9,681 nucleotides of DNA from JAVKBW01 sp964352715 (GTDB taxonomy: Bacteria > Pseudomonadota > Alphaproteobacteria > UBA8366 > Aestuariispiraceae): contig CAYGSU010000102.1 in the NCBI GenBank assembly GCA_964352715.1, positions 1 to 9,681 of the forward strand. The letters are read 5' to 3'. Both the position numbers and the translations under genes were made by a program. Position 1 is the first letter of the stretch. Each line of letters opens with the position of its first letter. The notes below the pieces were generated by a model. It had not been told where the DNA came from. It made no database searches and worked only from the letters and a program-made list of their open reading frames with translations. Shown here one piece after another: positions 6,334-9,681 of the stretch.

Positions 6334-7728
6334 ATGACCGATACCCGCATCGAAACCGACAGCATGGGCGAAATGGCCGTGCCGGCCGACCGGTACTGGG
6401 GGGCTCAGACACAGCGAAGCCTGCAGAATTTCCGGATTGGCGGGGAACGGATGCCGATACCGGTGATCCGCGCGCTGGGTCTTCAGAAACAGGCAGCGGC
6501 GCGGGCCAACATGAAGCTGGGTATTTTACCCGAAAAGGAAGGCGCGGCGATTGTCACGGCGGCGGGCGAGGTGGCGGACGGGGCGTTCGACGATCACTTC
6601 CCGCTGGTTGTCTGGCAGACCGGGTCGGGCACCCAGACCAACATGAATGCCAACGAGGTCATCGCCAACCGCGCGAACGAATTGCTGGGCGCGGGCCTTG
6701 GCCTCAAATCGCCGGTCCATCCGAACGATCATGTCAATCTCAGCCAGTCGTCCAACGATACGATCCCGACGGTCATTCACATTGCGGCGGTCGAGGACGT
6801 GCATGGCAGGTTGCTGCCCGGTCTGGAAAAACTTCAGTCGGCCCTGGCTGACCGTGCGGCGGCCTTCGCCGAAATCGTGAAGGTGGGTCGCACCCATGTG
6901 CAAGATGCCGTGCCGCTGACCCTGGGACAGGAATTTTCCGGCTATGCCGCGCAGGTCGGTCTCGGCATTGATCGGGTTCGCGACAGCCTGAACAGGCTGG
7001 CACATCTGGCGCAGGGCGGCACCGCCATCGGCACCGGCCTGAACAGCCCGGCCGGCTTTGCCGATGCTTTCATCACGGAAATCAACGCGCTGACGGGGCG
7101 CAGCTTCAAGAAACCCGGCAACCCGTTCGAGCCGATTGCCGCCAGCGATGCGATTGTCGAATGTTCCGGCGCACTCAATGTTGTTGCTACATCGCTTTAC
7201 AAGATTGCCAACGATATCAGGCTGCTGGCCTCCGGCCCCCGGTCGGGGCTTGCCGAACTGTCGCTGCCGGCGCTGGAGCCGGGCTCGTCGATCATGCCCG
7301 GCAAGGTCAACCCGACGCAGGCCGAAGCGCTGACCATGGTCGCAGCCCAGGTCATGGGCAATCACACGACCATCACGATTGCCGGGTCGCAGGGCCAGTT
7401 CGAATTGAACGCCTTCCGACCGGTTCTGGCCTACAACCTGTTGCAATCGGTCCGCCTGCTGGGCGATGCGTCGCTCAGTTTCGCTGAAAAATGCGTCGAG
7501 GGGATCGAGGCGAACGAGACACGGATAGACGAATTGCTGCATCGTTCGCCGATGCTGGCGACGGCCCTGGTGCCGCATATCGGTTACGATGCCGTGGCCA
7601 GGATCGTCCACCGGGCGATTGCCGACGATATCTCGATCAAACAGGCGGCGGCGGATGAAGGCAGCGTGTCGCCTGACGATTTCGATCGCTGGGTCAACCC
7701 GAAGGCGATGACCGAACCGGAAAAATAG
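6334..7728 (+). CDS. fumC: Class II fumarate hydratase (fumarase C)
   Basis: A 464-residue cytoplasmic homotetrameric enzyme interconverting fumarate and L-malate in the TCA cycle, iron-independent and close in length to E. coli FumC (467). Substrate-binding motifs are TGSGTQ (96-101), HPNDHVN and SQSSND. The catalytic His is H188 in GRTHVQDA, and the flexible-loop signature GSSIMPGKVNPTQAEA has S318, the same number as in E. coli. The C-terminal THIGYD-type block is present as PHIGYD. The ATG at 6334 follows a purine-rich AAGGGGTAGGG. The aspartase and argininosuccinate lyase relatives are excluded by the close FumC match from the N-terminal DSMGEMAVPADRYWGAQTQRS onward. It is the second gene of a pair with DUF2254 and ends inside the arm of a bidirectional terminator shared with the convergent methyltransferase. 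Confidence 0.97.
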   Translation: MTDTRIETDSMGEMAVPADRYWGAQTQRSLQNFRIGGERMPIPVIRALGLQKQAAARANMKLGILPEKEGAAIVTAAGEVADGAFDDHFPLVVWQTGSGTQTNMNANEVIANRANELLGAGLGLKSPVHPNDHVNLSQSSNDTIPTVIHIAAVEDVHGRLLPGLEKLQSALADRAAAFAEIVKVGRTHVQDAVPLTLGQEFSGYAAQVGLGIDRVRDSLNRLAHLAQGGTAIGTGLNSPAGFADAFITEINALTGRSFKKPGNPFEPIAASDAIVECSGALNVVATSLYKIANDIRLLASGPRSGLAELSLPALEPGSSIMPGKVNPTQAEALTMVAAQVMGNHTTITIAGSQGQFELNAFRPVLAYNLLQSVRLLGDASLSFAEKCVEGIEANETRIDELLHRSPMLATALVPHIGYDAVARIVHRAIADDISIKQAAADEGSVSPDDFDRWVNPKAMTEPEK

Positions 7729-7756
7729 ACCGGTCACATCGGGCTTCGGTCTATTT
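7723..7756. terminator. Bidirectional terminator containing both convergent stop codons
   Basis: AAATAGACCG (7723-7732) and CGGTCTATTT (7747-7756) form a perfect 10-bp inverted repeat with a 14-nt loop. On the minus strand the stem ends in TATTTTT, a fair U-tract. On the plus strand only CTATTT is available. The fumC TAG (7726-7728) and the methyltransferase TAG (7753-7751) are each within an arm. Confidence 0.72.
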
Positions 7757-8371
7757 ACCCAGAACCAGAAAATGCGCCTGCTGGTTATGGTTCACGACGT
7801 GATCACCGATCGTGTCTTCCAGAACCGTCAGGACATTGTCCTTCACAAAACCGTCGAGAACCTTTTCGTAATCCTTCTCGATCCAGGACGGTTCGCTGAC
7901 GGTCAGCGCGAAGACACCATCCTCGGTCAGCATCCGCATCACTTCGGGAATCCGGTCCGGTCCGATATGACCGAGCGTGAAGGTTCCGGTTGAATACGCG
8001 CCGGCATACGTACCGTCATCGATATCGACCGTCTGCAGCAGATCGACGGCGGTGAGATTTCGGTAAAGCTTCTTTTCGCGCGCGACATCCAGCATGTCCT
8101 GTGACAGGTCGATGCCGTCGATGACCGCAAACCCGGCCTGCGCCAGGGCAAAGCCGCCCAGCCCGGTGCCGCACCCGACATCCAGAACGGGCTTTGACAG
8201 GTCGCCGATCCGTTCCGCCAGTTTCGCGGCGACAATCGGCGGCGAGACATAGCCGCTTTCGGCCATCGCCTCGTCATAGGTTTTCGCCCAGGCGGCGTAG
8301 GCGGCCTTGTGATCTTCCGGGGTTTGGGCCTTGTAGACGGCCTCAAAAAGGGTCTCGGTCTTCTCTGACAT
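7751..8371 (-). CDS. METTL27/WBSCR27-like SAM-dependent methyltransferase, downstream copy
   Basis: A 206-residue class I (Rossmann-fold) methyltransferase. Motif I is VLDVGCGTG at residues 62-70, and the acidic residue ending strand 2 is D88 in DGIDLS. The following MLDVAREKKLYRNL block is typical of the METTL27/WBSCR27-like group, whose substrate is unknown. It is probably cytoplasmic, with no membrane segment or signal peptide. The ATG at 8371 is preceded by AGGAGA (8387-8382) at 10 nt. It lies 53 nt downstream of a paralogue on the same strand, about half identical at protein level by eye and the same length, so the pair arose by tandem duplication and is probably one operon. Motif I and D88 are intact, so it should bind SAM. 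Its 3' end forms part of the shared terminator with fumC. Confidence 0.88.
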   Translation of the reverse strand: MSEKTETLFEAVYKAQTPEDHKAAYAAWAKTYDEAMAESGYVSPPIVAAKLAERIGDLSKPVLDVGCGTGLGGFALAQAGFAVIDGIDLSQDMLDVAREKKLYRNLTAVDLLQTVDIDDGTYAGAYSTGTFTLGHIGPDRIPEVMRMLTEDGVFALTVSEPSWIEKDYEKVLDGFVKDNVLTVLEDTIGDHVVNHNQQAHFLVLGK

Positions 8372-8424
8372 AGGGTCGGTGTCTCCTGTTCGTTGTTGAT
8401 CGGGGTGTGTTGCGGGAGGGGAAG

Positions 8425-9048
8425 TCAGTTTTTCCCCAGAACCAGAAAATGCGCCCGCTGGTCGCGTTTATCGAAATGCGATTGTATCTGGTCGTCGAGG
8501 ATGGTCAGTGCGCCTTTCTCGACAAGGCTGTTGAGGTATTCGTCATAGCTGTGCTCGTCCCAGGCTTCGACCCGGACGGTCAGCGCGAACAACCCGCGCG
8601 GTTTGATCAATCGCATGATCTCGGGAATCCGGTCAGGGCCGACATGACCGAAGGTAAATGTGCCGACGGAGACCGCCGCGCCATAGGTTTCGTCGGCAAT
8701 ATCGACCGTCTGCAGCAGGTCGGCGGTCACCAGGTTTTTGTATACGGACTTGGCGCGCGCCTGGTCCAGCATGTCCGGCGACACGTCCAGCCCGTCGACG
8801 TCGGTGAAACCCACCTTTGCGAGGCTGACGCCGGTCATGCCCGTACCGCAGCCGACATCGAGAACACGGGTCTGCTTGTCGGAAACCCGAACCATCAGCA
8901 TCGATGCGACGACCCACGGCGACCGGTAGCCGTGCGCGGTCATGGTTTCCTCATAGGTTGACGCCCATTCGCCATAGACGCGTTTGGTGTCTTCCACCGT
9001 TTCGCTGTCATGAACGGTTTCAAGAAAGGTGTTCGGGTCGATGGGCAT
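8425..9048 (-). CDS. METTL27/WBSCR27-like SAM-dependent methyltransferase, upstream copy
   Basis: A 207-residue class I methyltransferase, the first gene of the minus-strand pair. VLDVGCGTG is again at 62-70, D88 is kept in DGLDVSPDMLDQAR, and the shared middle block DLLQTVDI and the C-terminal AHFLVLGK match the downstream copy without gaps before residue 100. The N-terminal YGEWASTYEETM corresponds to YAAWAKTYDEAM, the lid helix seen before motif I in this group. Divergence is greatest in the C-terminal third (residues about 155-195), the region that usually shapes the acceptor pocket, so the two copies may differ in substrate. AGGGA lies about 9 nt before ATG 9048. It is divergent from the caspase-family gene with 115 nt between starts. 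The substrate is unknown. Confidence 0.88.
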   Translation of the reverse strand: MPIDPNTFLETVHDSETVEDTKRVYGEWASTYEETMTAHGYRSPWVVASMLMVRVSDKQTRVLDVGCGTGMTGVSLAKVGFTDVDGLDVSPDMLDQARAKSVYKNLVTADLLQTVDIADETYGAAVSVGTFTFGHVGPDRIPEIMRLIKPRGLFALTVRVEAWDEHSYDEYLNSLVEKGALTILDDQIQSHFDKRDQRAHFLVLGKN

Positions 9049-9079
9049 TTAGGCGGTTCCCTGTCGGTGATGGGTGTGT

Positions 9080-9108
9080 ATCGTAGGCGGTATCGCCGGT
9101 ATCGGCAA
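9080..9108 (-). promoter_or_regulatory. Likely promoter of the methyltransferase pair, with GTATCG repeats
   Basis: On the minus strand TTGCCG (9108-9103) and TACGAT (9085-9080) are each 4/6 matches to -35 and -10 boxes at the ideal 17-bp spacing. The leader would be about 25 nt. On the plus strand GTATCG occurs three times (9078, 9090, 9099). Two copies form a 9-bp near-tandem repeat GGTATCGCC/GGTATCGGC (9089-9106) covering the spacer and -35, a possible operator. Confidence 0.45.
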
Positions 9109-9163
9109 AACAGTGCCTCAAGGATGGTTCTCTTGGCGCTGAAAATCCACTAGCGTGACGTCA

Positions 9164-9681
9164 ATGAAACTGAGAATGACATTTTTTGTGCTGGCGGGAC
9201 TGTTGGTCTCGGTCCTTTCGGTACAGGTTCGGGCAGAGGAAGAACAGCGCATCGCCCTGGTGATCGGCAACGGCGATTACCGGTCGGCGCCGCTTCGTAA
9301 CCCGGTCAACGACGCGACCCTGATGTCGGAAACCCTGACGGAACTGGGTTTCGACGTTTCGCTGCACACAGATACCGGGCGGCGCGACATGCGCCGGGCC
9401 ATCGCCGATTTCGGCAAGAAGCTGGAAGACGCGCACGGCAACGCCATAGCCCTGATCTACTATGCCGGCCACGGCGTGCAGATCGACGGCGAGAACTATC
9501 TGATTCCCGTCGATGCGGAAATATTCGAAGCGCTGGATGTGAAGATCGAAGGCATTCAGGCCTCGGCGATGCTGGATACCATGGCGTGGACCGACAGCCG
9601 GATGAACATCGTGATCCTGGATGCCTGCCGCAACAACCCGTTCGTGACGGCATCGCGAACGTCGGGCGGCGGGCTGGCGCG
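9164..9681 (+). CDS. Secreted caspase-family (peptidase C14) protein, 3' end outside window
   Basis: The first 172 codons of a caspase/metacaspase-like protein that continues past the window edge. Residues 1-24 look like a Sec signal peptide: MKLR, a hydrophobic core (FFVLAGLLVSVLSV), and a likely cut after VRA, so the mature protein is periplasmic or exported. The p20-like domain starts at RIALVIGNGDY (29-39), followed by LRNPVNDA, the catalytic His in YYAGHG (H103) and the catalytic Cys in LDACRNNP (C155). Both dyad residues are present, so this is not an obvious pseudo-caspase. An in-frame TGA at 9140 limits the start. ATG 9164 is preferred for its n-region, but GTG 9155 and ATG 9176 are possible, and no clear Shine-Dalgarno favours one. 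C-terminal domains, which decide the role in such proteins (TPR, Sel1, peptidoglycan-binding), are not visible. The gene is divergent from the methyltransferase pair. Confidence 0.87.
   Translation, partial: MKLRMTFFVLAGLLVSVLSVQVRAEEEQRIALVIGNGDYRSAPLRNPVNDATLMSETLTELGFDVSLHTDTGRRDMRRAIADFGKKLEDAHGNAIALIYYAGHGVQIDGENYLIPVDAEIFEALDVKIEGIQASAMLDTMAWTDSRMNIVILDACRNNPFVTASRTSGGGLA

Noticed and set aside
6526..7737. 403-codon open frame on the minus strand opposite fumC
   Set aside because: It is a shadow of a high-GC gene. fumC is certain, and the antisense translation shows no recognisable domain.
8407..8961. 184-codon plus-strand frame opposite the upstream methyltransferase
   Set aside because: The minus-strand methyltransferase has clear motifs and a ribosome site, and the plus frame shows none.

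Overview
This is a GC-rich window with dense, mostly same-strand coding. It carries one run of exactly 100 N (1635-1734), so it comes from a draft scaffold with a placeholder gap. Gene content, the GcvA-type LysR regulator, the codon preference for GC-ending codons and the class II fumarase suggest an alphaproteobacterium, perhaps Rhodospirillales-like and marine. That placement is inference from general appearance, not from a marker gene. No rRNA, tRNA, CRISPR array, insertion sequence or prophage gene was seen.

Left part (27-2639, + strand): a sodium/proton-coupled dicarboxylate or acidic amino acid symporter of the DAACS/SLC1 fold is followed 10 nt later by a FetA-like ABC ATPase interrupted by the gap. 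The ATPase stop overlaps the GTG start of a FetB-like membrane permease. The ATPase-permease pair resembles the E. coli FetAB (YbbL/YbbM) iron-homeostasis exporter. The symporter has Gly in place of the usual Asp in the NMDGT motif.

Middle (2643-4589): a GcvA-type LysR regulator on the minus strand is divergent from a CmcJ/NvfI/AsaB-like putative non-haem iron oxygenase. The 151-nt AT-rich gap between them holds a near-consensus promoter for the regulator, apparently giving a leaderless mRNA. It also holds a short palindrome in that promoter's spacer and a possible oxygenase promoter that shares the same -35 sequence on the opposite strand. The oxygenase ends at a textbook intrinsic terminator.

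Right-middle (4677-7728, + strand): a small stand-alone HicA-like protein without a HicB partner comes first. It is followed by a DUF2254 membrane protein and, 11 nt later, class II fumarate hydratase FumC. FumC keeps the family's active-site residues at the E. coli numbering.

Right end (7751-9681): two tandem, clearly paralogous SAM-dependent methyltransferases of METTL27/WBSCR27 type lie on the minus strand, convergent with fumC. The fumC stop and the downstream methyltransferase stop both sit inside the arms of one 10-bp perfect inverted repeat, a likely bidirectional terminator. Divergent from the methyltransferases, a secreted caspase-family (C14) protein starts at 9164 and runs off the window. 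Its His/Cys dyad is visible.

Most of the window is ordinary metabolism and transport. The parts that merit follow-up are the oxygenase-regulator pair, the orphan HicA, the altered symporter motif and the methyltransferase/caspase neighbourhood. I did not find convincing proof of a wholly new system.
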